Positions 1 through 9,582 are shown, counted from the stretch's first letter. The stretch is DNA of 64,000 nt from Candidatus Pristimantibacillus lignocellulolyticus (GCA_023639215.1 CP097899.1:999501-1063500); one strand, 5' to 3'. Translations and numbers: made by a program. The notes: a model not told the origin generated them from the letters alone.

Positions 1-3000
1 CGGCTTAAAGCTACCATCGGTATACCCTGCTACAAAGCCGTGGTGAGTGAGTTGATTAATTGCTTCACTATACCAAGCATTTTGCTTCACATCAGTAAAT
101 GTACTGTTTTCTACTAATACAACTTTATTATTATACAAACGATATAATACTGTCATATATTCAGCACGAGTCATTAATGCGTTCGGTTTAATTGTGCCGT
201 CTGCATAGCCAGTAAATATTTTATTGGCAACCAGCTGTTCAATATATTTTGCTGCCCAGTGATCTTTACTTAAATCATTGAAGGTTGGGGTATCAACTTC
301 TTCTTCAGTTGTGCCGCCTTCTTCTTTAGGTTCCTCAGTAGTCCCTTCCTCTGTCGAACCACCACCCCCTGGACTAGGTGTTGGAGTTGGAGTATTTACT
401 GTTTCCACTAATATTGTACTACTTTCGCTAGCTTCGCTTTCAACATGAATACGAGACACTGCTGCAACGGCATACGTATAGGTTTCACCTACTACCGCTG
501 TCTCATCTACAAAGGATTGCAGTGAACCATTCACAGCACGAACAGTTGCAATCAAGTGCTCTGATGTAGAAATATTAGGGGTAGCATTACCATCTGCACG
601 ATATATCGTATAGTAAGCAGCATCCTCTCCACTAGTCGCCATATTCCAGCTTAGCTGTACTCCAGTTTTCACACTCTTTATTGTGTTGATGAGAGGTACT
701 TGTGGTGCTGTTCCATCCAACCAAGACATCTCTGGAATAAGTGCTGGACGTGCATAGGTCTCTTTAATTGCATCTAAAATACCTAAAGGATTTGCTAAGA
801 AGTGATTGGAGCTGAACAAAATACTTCCATCTACTGCACCTTGTTTACCTTGATTGTATCGAAGCTGTGCAGGCAATTGATCTTCATTCTCCCAACCACT
901 AGTGCCTACCTTATACGTTGCATGACCAATGTATAAATGTACGTCATGTGTATTGGCATGTTCATTTACCTCATTAACCCACCAATCAACAAGTACATCA
1001 TAAGCTGCTGCATTGTAACCAAAATGCCAATAAATTTGTGGGGCGATGTAATCTACCCAGCCTTCTTGAATCCATGTTCTAGTATCTGCATAAATCGCTG
1101 AATAGCTCTCTAAACCATTCGTTGCTGATCCAGTTGCATCACTAGATTTATTTTTCCAAATACCAAATGGACTAATTCCAAATTTGACATAATCCTTACT
1201 TTCCTTAATGGTGTCATGTAAGCCTGATACCACTTCATTCACATTATTACGACGCCAATCACTTAATGAAAGATTGCCTCCTGCAGCTGTGTAATCCCCA
1301 TACTGCTCTGCATCATTAAAACTTTGCGATGATGGATAAGGATAGAAATAGTCATCCATATGAATGCCATCAATATTATAGTTCACTACAATCTCATTGA
1401 CCGCTTCAATAATGTAATTGCGAGCTTCCTCTATACCCGGGTTAAAGTATAACTTACCTTCATAATTAACAATCCAGTCTGGATGTTGACGCGCTGGATG
1501 AGTTTCTACTAGAGCTTCGATATCAGTATTCATAGAAACGCGGAATGGATTCACCCAAGCATGGAACTCCATATTGCGTTTATGAGCTTCCTCAATCATA
1601 AATGCTAGTGGATCATAGTTATCCGCTGGTGCAACCCCTTGTTTACCTGTTAACCAATGTGACCATGGGAAATACTCTGACGGGAAGAATGAATCAGCTG
1701 TTGGTCGTACTTGAGTGAAGATAGCATTAATTCCTGCTGCCTGTAATTCATCAAGCAACTTAATAAAATCTTCGCGCTGAGATGCCGGATCTACATCTCC
1801 TTTAGTTGGCCAGTCGATATTTTCAACTGTAGAAATCCAAGCTCCACGAAGCTCATGCTTTGGATTACTGATATCATTCGTTACTACTAGTGTTTGTTGT
1901 GCTGTTTGTCCATTAACATTAGCACGAACCGTTGTTACTCCTGGAGTTAAAGCTGTAATTACTCCTGTGTCGGCATCAATTGTAGCAATCGAAGCATTAT
2001 CAATAGAGTATGTTACTCCTTCAGTAATTGGTTTCTCGCCTTCAATGCGATACGTACCTATAACCTTTGCACTTAGAGCCTCTCCACCAATAATGGCAGA
2101 GAATACATCCTTAATGGCAATAGATCTCAATTCTCCTGGCTTCACCTCTAAGCTGTAGCTTGCAGTTAGTTCTCCATATTGTTCAGTCATCAATGTAGCC
2201 GTAATCGTTGCTGTACCATAGCTAATACCACGAAGTATGTTGCCATCTACAGCTAATATCGCCTCATCATTAGAGGTAATAAAAGCTGATTGCGTTACAT
2301 CAAAAAGTTGATTATTATCAAAAACAGAGTATACATGAACTGCACCATCCTCAGATGGAACTAGTGTGCTTGGTCCAGTAATAACTAGATTGTTCGACTC
2401 CACCTGTTCATCCGTAACTGTTAATTCATAGGTTGAAATTGCACCATTATAGGAAGCTGTTAATGTAGTTGTACCAGCAGCTAGCGCTGTAATCATTCCA
2501 TCGGCAGCAACCTCAGCAACTGATTGATCTGAGCTGCTAAATGTAACTAGATTGGCTGCTACTGCGGCTGGCATTTTATAGCCTGCTTTAGTTTCAAGCA
2601 TTTGAGCATTAAGTATTTCTCCAATATGCATTGGTTTCACATTACTCCATTGAAATTCTAACGATGTCGTATTTCCATAAATCATTGAAATTTGATCAAA
2701 ATAAAGGGTACCACTTGTTTTAGCACCAATTTCTACATAATAGATGAAGTTTAATTTATAAGGACCCGTTAAATTTGTAGGAAGATTAGCGCTGACATAT
2801 TGCCACCCATCTATTACAGTTGACGTCGTCGTAAAATCTATTGTTGCTTGGGTTTTATTTGCATCTTGAACCTGAGCACGTATCCAGTGCTTAAAGCCAG
2901 CTCCGTAAACCCAAAAACCAATTTTACTAGGAGAGCCAACAATTGTACGTCCAGCAGAGCCATCGTTATCATAAAAACGTAGATAGGCTGCGGATGTAGC

Positions 3001-3273
3001 GGTCGATCCAGTAAAATCATACGTTAACTTCGCTGCAGATAAACCATGTACTGCTGGATCAGGCCTAGTTGATTGCTCAAGCATTGCATAGTCAGTAGCA
3101 ACACTTTTCGTGAGGTATACATCACTCATATCCTCAAAATCCTCGAACACTAAACTCGACGAGCTGTTAGCTTGCATCTCCGCTGCATAGGACACTCCCG
3201 ATAAAGCGGAAAAACTTGAAGAGACAATCAAAAAGCTTAATAGTACCATAAACATACGATTAAAACGCTTCAT
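1..3273 (-). CDS. SLH-anchored family-10-like glycoside hydrolase (GHL10/DUF187), 3' truncated
   Basis: Read directly as one open frame from ATG at 3273 (preceded by AAGGGAG) to the window edge, about 1091 codons with no stop. Residues 1-31 form a signal peptide ending near SYAA. A jelly-roll-like region (about 40-190) and several Big_2-like Ig repeats (about 200-460) follow. The catalytic-type domain starts with LRGAWISTVENIDWP near residue 471 and runs to about 826, matching the GHL10/DUF187 family, whose members act on cell-wall or storage glycans. Next come an FnIII-like domain (about 854-955), a Thr/Glu/Gly/Pro-rich linker and at least one and a half SLH repeats (about 992 onward, with TRAEY motif). 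The SLH end implies display on the cell wall. The exact substrate is unknown; the C-terminus lies outside the window. Confidence 0.88.
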   Translation of the reverse strand, partial: MKRFNRMFMVLLSFLIVSSSFSALSGVSYAAEMQANSSSSLVFEDFEDMSDVYLTKSVATDYAMLEQSTRPDPAVHGLSAAKLTYDFTGSTATSAAYLRFYDNDGSAGRTIVGSPSKIGFWVYGAGFKHWIRAQVQDANKTQATIDFTTTSTVIDGWQYVSANLPTNLTGPYKLNFIYYVEIGAKTSGTLYFDQISMIYGNTTSLEFQWSNVKPMHIGEILNAQMLETKAGYKMPAAVAANLVTFSSSDQSVAEVAADGMITALAAGTTTLTASYNGAISTYELTVTDEQVESNNLVITGPSTLVPSEDGAVHVYSVFDNNQLFDVTQSAFITSNDEAILAVDGNILRGISYGTATITATLMTEQYGELTASYSLEVKPGELRSIAIKDVFSAIIGGEALSAKVIGTYRIEGEKPITEGVTYSIDNASIATIDADTGVITALTPGVTTVRANVNGQTAQQTLVVTNDISNPKHELRGAWISTVENIDWPTKGDVDPASQREDFIKLLDELQAAGINAIFTQVRPTADSFFPSEYFPWSHWLTGKQGVAPADNYDPLAFMIEEAHKRNMEFHAWVNPFRVSMNTDIEALVETHPARQHPDWIVNYEGKLYFNPGIEEARNYIIEAVNEIVVNYNIDGIHMDDYFYPYPSSQSFNDAEQYGDYTAAGGNLSLSDWRRNNVNEVVSGLHDTIKESKDYVKFGISPFGIWKNKSSDATGSATNGLESYSAIYADTRTWIQEGWVDYIAPQIYWHFGYNAAAYDVLVDWWVNEVNEHANTHDVHLYIGHATYKVGTSGWENEDQLPAQLRYNQGKQGAVDGSILFSSNHFLANPLGILDAIKETYARPALIPEMSWLDGTAPQVPLINTIKSVKTGVQLSWNMATSGEDAAYYTIYRADGNATPNISTSEHLIATVRAVNGSLQSFVDETAVVGETYTYAVAAVSRIHVESEASESSTILVETVNTPTPTPSPGGGGSTEEGTTEEPKEEGGTTEEEVDTPTFNDLSKDHWAAKYIEQLVANKIFTGYADGTIKPNALMTRAEYMTVLYRLYNNKVVLVENSTFTDVKQNAWYSEAINQLTHHGFVAGYTDGSFKP

Positions 3274-3495
3274 TAATCACAATCTCCCTTCTTCTTATGT
3301 AGATATCGAGGCTGAAAAAAAGCGCTTACAATATTAATTTTGACAATAAATTTCAAAATAAAATATCAATATTAATATTATTTATAGAATTTTATTCCAA
3401 CCTCAAGTTCATCATAGTGTATTGCGGTAAGTTTTGTAAATCCCTTTTAACAAAATTGATTAGAAAAATTCGATGTATATACCAGATCAAGTAAA

Positions 3496-3541
3496 AGTCG
3501 AGTGAAAATTAGGATGACAACCCCTAATTTTCGCTCGGCTT
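3496..3541. terminator. long hairpin upstream of the GHL10 gene
   Basis: Arms AGTCGAGTGAAAATTAGG (3496-3513) and its near-complement (3523-3541) form an 18-bp stem with G-U pairs. It lies alone in the 463-bp gap between the MFS genes and the GHL10 gene. It could be an old terminator or a leader structure of the GHL10 mRNA; there is no clear T-run on either side. Nothing else was recognised in 3274-3674. Confidence 0.45.
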
Positions 3542-3674
3542 AATAAGCTTTTCGATCTGTATATTAGACTCTTTTAACAAATTAGTTTTCTAGCTAATGA
3601 TCCTATAGTTAACAATGTTAAGTTCCGCCCAATTAACTGAGGTCCTCCTTTCGCTGTCTCATTCTTAGAGAAAA

Positions 3675-3710
3675 TAAAAAAAAGTATGCCTCATGGCATA
3701 CCTTTTTGTG
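3675..3710 (-). terminator. Rho-independent terminator of the MFS operon
   Basis: On the minus strand GTATGCC-ATGA-GGCATAC is followed by a run of eight or more T, just after the stop of the 3737 gene. Confidence 0.85.
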
Positions 3711-3736
3711 TAAATAACAATACTTATTAATCTAAC

Positions 3737-5185
3737 TTACTCCACCGAAGTCTTAGCACGCTTCGTAAAGAAAGCAACAATAATTGCAATGATTGCAAAA
3801 CCAAATCCGATTACAAATGCATTGTGTATACCAGAAACTAGTGCTCCTATCTGTTCAACAACAGAAGTTGGATCTGTTGATTCCGCCAAGTAACTTTTCT
3901 GCCCAGCTGACATAATACTAATGAAGAATGCAAAGCCTATCGCACCCGCTACTTGAGACAATGTATTTAGAATAGCGGTACCATGTGGATAATAGCGTGG
4001 CGGAAGTTGATTCAAACCATTCGTTTGTGCTGGCATCATAATCATCGAGATCGCTACCATTAAGCAAATATGCAAAATAATAAATGTCGTTTTCGAAGTA
4101 TCAGCCGAAACTTGTGTAAAGAACCACATCACGATTGCCAATACTACAGTACCAGGAACCATTAGCGCTCTTGGACCAAATTTATCAAACAATTTACCTG
4201 TAATTGGTGAAATGAGTCCATTTAAGAGACTGCCCGGCAACATAATTAGTCCTGAGGCATAAACCGTCAATCCTAGCGCACCTTGGAATAGGAATGGTAG
4301 TAACGCCATTGTCGAGAACATTGTCATCATCATGATGATGAGTAGAATCGTAGTTAGTGTAAACATCGGAAATTTAAATGCTCTAAGATCCAATAATGGC
4401 TCCTTCAATTTCAATTGACGAATGACGAATAGAAGCAATGCAATTAGCCCTACACCAATCATTCCGTACACTTCTAGCTGATCCCATCCTTTGTAGGAAC
4501 TACTAAATCCATATACAATCCCACCAAATCCGATGGTTGATAAAAGAATAGAAATGACATCTACTCTAGGTTTCGTAGGTTGAGATAAATTTTTCAAATA
4601 AATGAAAGCGAATATAATGGAGAAGAGAGCAAATGGAAGAACAATGAAAAATAGCCATCTCCATTCCAATGAGTCTAATATAATACCCGAAAGCGTTGGT
4701 CCAATCGCTGGCGCGAACATAATAACAAGCCCGATAGTTCCCATTGCTCCTCCGCGCTTTTCTGGAGGATACAGCAATAGTATTGTGTTCATAAGTACTG
4801 GCATCATTAATCCTGTACCTAATGCTTGTAATAAACGTCCAATCAGAAGTACAGAGAACCCAGGTGCAATTCCACAAACGATAGTACCTATTGTAAATAA
4901 GGTCATTGCTCCTAAAAATACTTGCCTTGTTGTAAACCATTGGACTAACAACGCTGAAGCTGGAATAAGTACAGCTACAACTAACATATACCCCGTTGAG
5001 AGCCATTGAAGTGTCGAAGCAGTCACATTTAATTCAATGACTAATTGCGGAATGGCATTACTGAGTAACGTTTCATTAAGTATTGAGAAAAACGCACCAA
5101 TAATTAAAGAAATCATAATTGGTAACCTCTTCACATTCGCTATACCTTGAGATTGCAAAGAGGCAGATGAAGCTGAATTATTCAT
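3737..5185 (-). CDS. MFS drug:H+ antiporter, DHA2 (EmrB/LmrB-like), 14 TMS
   Basis: A 482-residue polytopic membrane protein with the length and about 14 hydrophobic segments of the DHA2 family, which exports drugs in exchange for protons. Visible family features are GRLLQALGTGLMMP after TM4 and the antiporter motif C-like APAIGPTLSG in TM5. The start ATG has TGGAGGA just upstream. It is 46 bp downstream of a second MFS gene on the same strand, so the two probably share a transcript ending at 3675-3710. No dedicated regulator is adjacent. Closest well-known relatives by appearance are LmrB/EmrB-type exporters; the substrate cannot be told from sequence. Confidence 0.9.
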   Translation of the reverse strand: MNNSASSASLQSQGIANVKRLPIMISLIIGAFFSILNETLLSNAIPQLVIELNVTASTLQWLSTGYMLVVAVLIPASALLVQWFTTRQVFLGAMTLFTIGTIVCGIAPGFSVLLIGRLLQALGTGLMMPVLMNTILLLYPPEKRGGAMGTIGLVIMFAPAIGPTLSGIILDSLEWRWLFFIVLPFALFSIIFAFIYLKNLSQPTKPRVDVISILLSTIGFGGIVYGFSSSYKGWDQLEVYGMIGVGLIALLLFVIRQLKLKEPLLDLRAFKFPMFTLTTILLIIMMMTMFSTMALLPFLFQGALGLTVYASGLIMLPGSLLNGLISPITGKLFDKFGPRALMVPGTVVLAIVMWFFTQVSADTSKTTFIILHICLMVAISMIMMPAQTNGLNQLPPRYYPHGTAILNTLSQVAGAIGFAFFISIMSAGQKSYLAESTDPTSVVEQIGALVSGIHNAFVIGFGFAIIAIIVAFFTKRAKTSVE

Positions 5186-5231
5186 TATTAATCCTCCACT
5201 GTAAATAAAATTGCTTTCTTATTTCTGTTTC

Positions 5232-6602
5232 TTATTCGTGTTTAACCAATGATGTATTTTTACCGAACTGATAACGGTAAACGACAACGACAACGATAAT
5301 CAATATGGCCATTACGACAAAAATATTACTATAAACACTGGCAGCATCATTCGTTATAAGTGGGTTGAACTTTATAGAAGATGAGCCTTTGTCTAGCAAT
5401 TTTCCGACTACACTCATTGCCATCGCACCCGAGATAAAATTAATCATCGAGAGTAATCCCATGCCGACTCCTGTCTCTTCTTTGGCCAAAGTGCGTGAAA
5501 TCGTGTTCGACATCGCAATTTGCATGAAAGTCTGACCTACATTACCTAGTATTAGAATTACTGCAATAATGTATGCTGATGCTCCAATGAATGAAGATAG
5601 CAGTGAGAATGAGGCAAATATTAATACCGAGGCTATAAAAACAAGTGTGTAGTTACCACGAGCATCAGCTAACTTTCCTCCCTTGCGTCCAAAAATTGCC
5701 GAAGCAATCGCAGCTGGAACGAGAACGAAACCAATATTGGCAGGTGTTAAGTTATTAACTGTTGCTAGAAATTGTGGCGTAATAAAAGTTAAACTAAAGC
5801 TCATGGCAGTCGTCATAAAAGCAATCATAAGACCCATCGAATAGGTCTTATTGCGAAACAAACTTGGTTTAATAAATGGTTCAGCAGCTTTCCGAATTCG
5901 AATAATGAATAGTACTAGCATTACTATTCCTCCGAACAAAAACATCAGTTGCGATTGTGTAATCGCAAGCAAGAACATAGCTACCGTAGCTGCTAATAAA
6001 CCGCCCCCAAGAACATCAATACTTCCTGCGTTCCCCTTCACATTGTCTAAATACTTTCTAAAGAAAGGTAGCGTTATTAACGGAAGTAGAGAAAGAACGA
6101 ACATAAGTCTCCAGTTTCCAAAGCTAGTGAGCAAGCCTGCTACAACTGGACCTAGCGCACTTCCTAGTGCAAGACCTATAGCAGAAGTTCCAAGTGCTCT
6201 CCCTCTTTGTTCAGGTGCAAAGTATCTTGTCGGGATAATCATCGCCGTTGCAGGTAGAACCGAAGCTCCTGCAGCTTGAATAACTCGCCCTAAAATAATA
6301 ACCCAAAATTGTGAAGCAAGCAATCCAATTAATGAACCTATTCCAAAAATAATAAGACCATATGTTAGCAAATCTTTCAACCTATATTTGTCAGCTAATT
6401 TACCCATTACTATTGAACCTATCGCGTATAATACCATGTAACTCGTCATTATCCAACTGACCTGAGACGGAACTAGTTGAAATTCTTTTCCTATTTCAGG
6501 GAGTGCTACATTAAACATCGTCCCGTTCATAACTGAGAATATTAACGCAACAACGAGTACTTTTAGTAGCTTATCTGCATTTTGCGAAGATGATTCTGTC
6601 AT
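5232..6602 (-). CDS. MFS efflux transporter, Tet(L)/Tet(K)-like 14-TMS type
   Basis: A 456-residue transporter. An in-frame TTG 24 bp further upstream exists, but GAGAGGG sits 7 nt before the ATG at 6602, so that is the start chosen. Motif A appears as GKLADKYRLKDLL between TM2 and TM3, and motif C as GLALGSALGPVVAG in TM5. Length and layout resemble Tet(L)/Tet(K) and related proton-coupled exporters, but I would not claim tetracycline as substrate. First gene of a two-gene MFS operon with the 3737-5185 gene. A second efflux gene in tandem could supply overlapping or heteromeric export. Confidence 0.88.
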   Translation of the reverse strand: MTESSSQNADKLLKVLVVALIFSVMNGTMFNVALPEIGKEFQLVPSQVSWIMTSYMVLYAIGSIVMGKLADKYRLKDLLTYGLIIFGIGSLIGLLASQFWVIILGRVIQAAGASVLPATAMIIPTRYFAPEQRGRALGTSAIGLALGSALGPVVAGLLTSFGNWRLMFVLSLLPLITLPFFRKYLDNVKGNAGSIDVLGGGLLAATVAMFLLAITQSQLMFLFGGIVMLVLFIIRIRKAAEPFIKPSLFRNKTYSMGLMIAFMTTAMSFSLTFITPQFLATVNNLTPANIGFVLVPAAIASAIFGRKGGKLADARGNYTLVFIASVLIFASFSLLSSFIGASAYIIAVILILGNVGQTFMQIAMSNTISRTLAKEETGVGMGLLSMINFISGAMAMSVVGKLLDKGSSSIKFNPLITNDAASVYSNIFVVMAILIIVVVVVYRYQFGKNTSLVKHE

Positions 6603-6641
6603 AATTGTACCCTCTCTTCTCTTCAATTTTAACTATTTCTT

Positions 6642-6774
6642 TTATAATAATTGTGTAAATGCAGCCCCATGCAATGCTGCAAGAGCTAAAGCCAAGAGCA
6701 TTAGAATAGTAGCAGGGATTATTTTATCGAGCTAATATTAATAAAACTTGAAGTACTACCGCTACAATAGTCAT
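6642..6774 (-). pseudogene. DoxX-like membrane protein remnant (internally deleted)
   Basis: An ATG at 6774 with a good site (GGAGGA 6 nt upstream) opens a peptide MTIVAVVLQVLLILAR that stops at once. In the next frame a hydrophobic tail follows (IIPATILMLLALALAAL, then HGAAFTQLL) and ends at 6642. The two pieces look like the first and last segments of a four-TM DoxX-like protein with the middle lost and a frameshift at the join. The promoter and operator upstream are intact, so the locus may still be transcribed. Family assignment rests on short hydrophobic stretches only. Confidence 0.4.
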
Positions 6775-6827
6775 TTGAAATCCTCCGTTAGTATGATGTG
6801 ACCGTAAGTTGAATACACGATAATCAT

Positions 6828-6856
6828 ATTATAGTGAGTATCCTCACTAAGAGCAA
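6828..6856 (-). promoter_or_regulatory. promoter with operator in the -35/-10 spacer
   Basis: On the minus strand TTGCTC (6851-6856), 17 bp, TATAAT (6828-6833). The spacer holds a perfect inverted repeat, TAGTGAG-TATC-CTCACTA (6832-6849). This position suits repression by a dimeric winged-helix regulator; HxlR-type proteins often control DoxX-like genes, but no such regulator is encoded nearby. Confidence 0.6.
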
Positions 6857-6956
6857 CAACATATTTTACTATGCACATTTCTTCCATTGATATAGCTATA
6901 TGTTTGCATAATATTTCAATAATCCATGCACCGGTTTAATTGAAATATTATGCAGT

Positions 6957-7004
6957 TAAATAGTAACAACCCCATTCAACATTGAATGGGGTTGTTACTA
7001 TTTA
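6957..7004 (-). terminator. strong hairpin downstream of the queuosine transporter gene
   Basis: A perfect stem of about 19-22 bp, arms 6961-6979 and 6982-7000 (core AACAACCCCATTCAA), with A/T-rich flanks; it can act in both directions. Confidence 0.75.
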
Positions 7005-7063
7005 TAAACTTATTTAATGAAGAGCTTAACAATGATGATATAATGCAGTCATTTTGCGAACTA

Positions 7064-7774
7064 TTATTTACTTGAACCTTCCGCATGGTCGTTCACTTTA
7101 AAGCTACGTGCCCAGTACAGAACGGGAGTTGCAACAACCGATATAATAAACTTAAAGATATATGTCGTAAAAACAATTTGTAGCCATTCTTGCAATGAAT
7201 ATAGTCCTACAAAAGCAACAGTACAAAACACGATAGAATCTACAAGTTGACTTATTCCGGTACTAACATTTGTACGAATCCAAAATTGATTTTTAGCACC
7301 AAATCTTTTTCTCAAATAACCGTACACTTTTACATCCAAAAACTGACTAGTTAAGTAGGCTAACAAGCTACCTGCAGCAAGACGCGGCATAAGACCGAAT
7401 ATCGTCTGTAACGATTCCTGGGCAAAATCAGTTTCCTGTGGCGTAAATTTAAGCACCATTTGCATCATAATCGTAGCAGTAATAAGCGTGAAAAATCCAA
7501 ACCATACGGCACGCTTTGCCTCTTGTGGCCCATACTTCTCATTAAGTAAATCCGTACTCATCGAGATCGTTGTATAGATCGTATTGCCTAACGTCATAAT
7601 GATACCGACAGTGAAAATAGACAGTTCAATCGTCTTAGTCACTTGAATATTAGCAATAACCGTTGCAAAGGCAATCCATGCATAAAGACCTGTTTTACCA
7701 AAGAAACGATAACATGCTAGAAATAACATAAAATTAACCGCGATAAATAAAATACCCCAACCTAAATTAAACAC
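7064..7774 (-). CDS. queuosine precursor transporter (YhhQ/VUT family, COG1738)
   Basis: A 236-residue membrane protein with about six hydrophobic segments and the family signatures TDLLNEKYGPQEAKRAVW and SQLVDSIVFCTVAF. Members import preQ0/preQ1 for the queuosine modification of tRNA. It starts with GTG at 7774, six nt after AAGGAGG. That ribosome site is the 3' end of a preQ1-I riboswitch (7781-7825), which independently supports the function. Monocistronic; a strong hairpin follows at 6957-7004. Confidence 0.93.
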   Translation of the reverse strand: MFNLGWGILFIAVNFMLFLACYRFFGKTGLYAWIAFATVIANIQVTKTIELSIFTVGIIMTLGNTIYTTISMSTDLLNEKYGPQEAKRAVWFGFFTLITATIMMQMVLKFTPQETDFAQESLQTIFGLMPRLAAGSLLAYLTSQFLDVKVYGYLRKRFGAKNQFWIRTNVSTGISQLVDSIVFCTVAFVGLYSLQEWLQIVFTTYIFKFIISVVATPVLYWARSFKVNDHAEGSSK

Positions 7775-7780
7775 AAAAAT

Positions 7781-7825
7781 CCTCCTTAGTTTTGTTGACG
7801 CGGGAAGTTTACGAACCGCGGGCCA
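7781..7825 (-). promoter_or_regulatory. preQ1 class I riboswitch (translational type)
   Basis: On the minus strand the stem CCGCGG...CCCGCG encloses the loop TTCGTAAACTT, followed by the A-rich tail TCAACAAAACTAAGGAGG. This matches the small preQ1-I aptamer: P1 stem, C-containing loop, and an A-rich tail whose end pairs with the loop. The tail's end is the Shine-Dalgarno of the transporter gene, so ligand binding should hide the ribosome site. Confidence 0.9.
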
Positions 7826-7965
7826 ATTTTTTGACCAGAGATAAGGATATCAAATTTTGTCACAGAAAGAAACTGTATATATTTTCAAGTGTTAATCGTA
7901 CATTTTATTAAACGAAGGGAATTTCCAACTACTGTGCAAATCTATCGCCCTTGTTGCACAACAAA

Positions 7966-8017
7966 TAGGGCAGTCCTAGAAATTAATCGTCGTTTACGAC
8001 CTTCTAAGACTGCCCTA
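7966..8017 (-). terminator. hairpin terminator after the symporter gene
   Basis: Arms TAGGGCAGTCCTAGAA (7966-7981) and TTCTAAGACTGCCCTA (8002-8017) form a long stem just after the stop at 8034. Confidence 0.75.
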
Positions 8018-8033
8018 GTATAGCATTCATTGA

Positions 8034-9398
8034 CTAGCCAAATTTAATAATTCCAATGGAATACAGGAACACGAAAATAATAGAAATAGGAACGACTACT
8101 CTTAACATTAGCAGCCATAACTTGAACCACCATCCCTTGAGTCCTGCCTCTGCTCCTGCTTGCTTCCATACGTAACCTGTAAATATCGTTACGATTAAAC
8201 CTCCAATAGGTGTTAACACATAGGAAGATAAAAAGTCGACCGTATCAAATATCGACATACCAAAAGGTGTAAAACCACCTAGTACACCACCAACGGATAA
8301 AGCAGATGGAACTCCTACTAGAAAGCAGAGCGTAGATATAATAATAGCGGCTTTTTTACGTGACCATTTCCATTTATCAATCGCAAAAGCGACAGGAACC
8401 TCTAGTATAGAAACCGCAGAGGTTAATGCAGCTACCGCTAGCAATAGGAAGAACAAGCCACCAAAGAAGAAGCCGAACGACATTTGTGAGAACGCTGCTG
8501 GTAATGCCATAAAGGCAAGACCTACTCCTTCACCAGGTTCTAGACCATAAGAGAACACTGTTGGGAATATAACAAGACCCGCTATAAAAGCGTAAAGTAC
8601 GTTACTTGAGCCGATCGCAAGTGTCGCTTTACCTAATGATTGTTCCTTCTGAACATAAGCACCATAAGTGATCATTGCACCCATCCCTAGTGATAAGGAA
8701 TAGAAGGCATGTCCCAACGCTACAAGTACAGATTCGGCATTAAGCTTTGAAAAATCTGGTTTTAAGAAAAAGTTAATCCCTTCACTTGCACCAGGTAAAG
8801 TAACCGATCTTATCATAAGGATAATTAATATGATTAAAAATCCTGGAATCATAATTTTATTGAATTTCTCAATTCCACTCGATACACCTTTAACAATGAC
8901 AAAACCTGTAATAGCCATAACAATAAACTGCCATACTACCGGCCAATAACCAGCAGCAAAGTCTACAAATTTCAACTTATAGTCTATTGAATCTCCATAT
9001 AATAGTCCGGTAAATGATTCAACGGTATAATTTAACGTCCAACCTGCTACTACACTGTAGTAGGACATAATGATAAAAGCAGTTATGATGGATAGAAACC
9101 CGAATAATCCCCAATACTTTTTACCAGTTAACTTAAATAATGAAGAAGATGCATTCCCTCTTCCGCCACGTCCAATCGTCATTTCTGCAAGTAAAATCGG
9201 TAAACCTACAATAATTAAGCAGACGAGGAAAAGCAAGAAAAAGGCTGCTCCGCCATACTTCCCTGTTATGTATGGGAACTTCCACATCGTACCGAGACCA
9301 ATCGAACTACCAATAGCAGATAAGATGAATCCAGAAGAGGTAAACCTCTCTTTTTTCTGCTTCCCAGATGTTATGTTTTCACTTGAATTGCTACTCAT
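8034..9398 (-). CDS. Na+-dependent neurotransmitter:sodium symporter family amino-acid transporter
   Basis: A 454-residue NSS/SNF protein with about 11-12 TMS. The unwound TM1 signature GSSIGLGTMWKFPYI, which contributes to the Na+ and substrate sites, is near residue 30. YSLSLGMGAMITYGAY corresponds to TM6 and its flanking region. Bacterial members (LeuT, MhsT and Bacillus YocR/YhdH-type) import amino acids with sodium. Start ATG has AGGAGGA upstream. It stands alone between two terminators. The substrate cannot be deduced reliably. Confidence 0.92.
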   Translation of the reverse strand: MSSNSSENITSGKQKKERFTSSGFILSAIGSSIGLGTMWKFPYITGKYGGAAFFLLFLVCLIIVGLPILLAEMTIGRGGRGNASSSLFKLTGKKYWGLFGFLSIITAFIIMSYYSVVAGWTLNYTVESFTGLLYGDSIDYKLKFVDFAAGYWPVVWQFIVMAITGFVIVKGVSSGIEKFNKIMIPGFLIILIILMIRSVTLPGASEGINFFLKPDFSKLNAESVLVALGHAFYSLSLGMGAMITYGAYVQKEQSLGKATLAIGSSNVLYAFIAGLVIFPTVFSYGLEPGEGVGLAFMALPAAFSQMSFGFFFGGLFFLLLAVAALTSAVSILEVPVAFAIDKWKWSRKKAAIIISTLCFLVGVPSALSVGGVLGGFTPFGMSIFDTVDFLSSYVLTPIGGLIVTIFTGYVWKQAGAEAGLKGWWFKLWLLMLRVVVPISIIFVFLYSIGIIKFG

Positions 9399-9537
9399 GA
9401 TGCGACCAACTTTCCTCCTGATGATAAACTTTCTTCATGATGATAAAATTTCCCTACCTATTATAACACTATTGTTTAGCTCATATGCTATGGAATTAAT
9501 TAGTTGAGTTTTTAGATAAGAAACATTCAATACAAAA

Positions 9538-9561
9538 AGCCCATTCTTATAAGAATAGGCT
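9538..9561 (-). terminator. terminator of the LacI gene
   Basis: On the minus strand AGCCTATTCTTATAAGAATGGG forms a hairpin closing with CT and followed by TTTTTG, right after the stop at 9583. Confidence 0.8.
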
Positions 9562-9582
9562 CATCTATGTAGCGTTATTCGA

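Noticed and set aside
5232..6602. Naming this transporter as tetracycline resistance
   Set aside because: It shares the 14-TM layout and motifs A and C with Tet(L), but these are general to the family.
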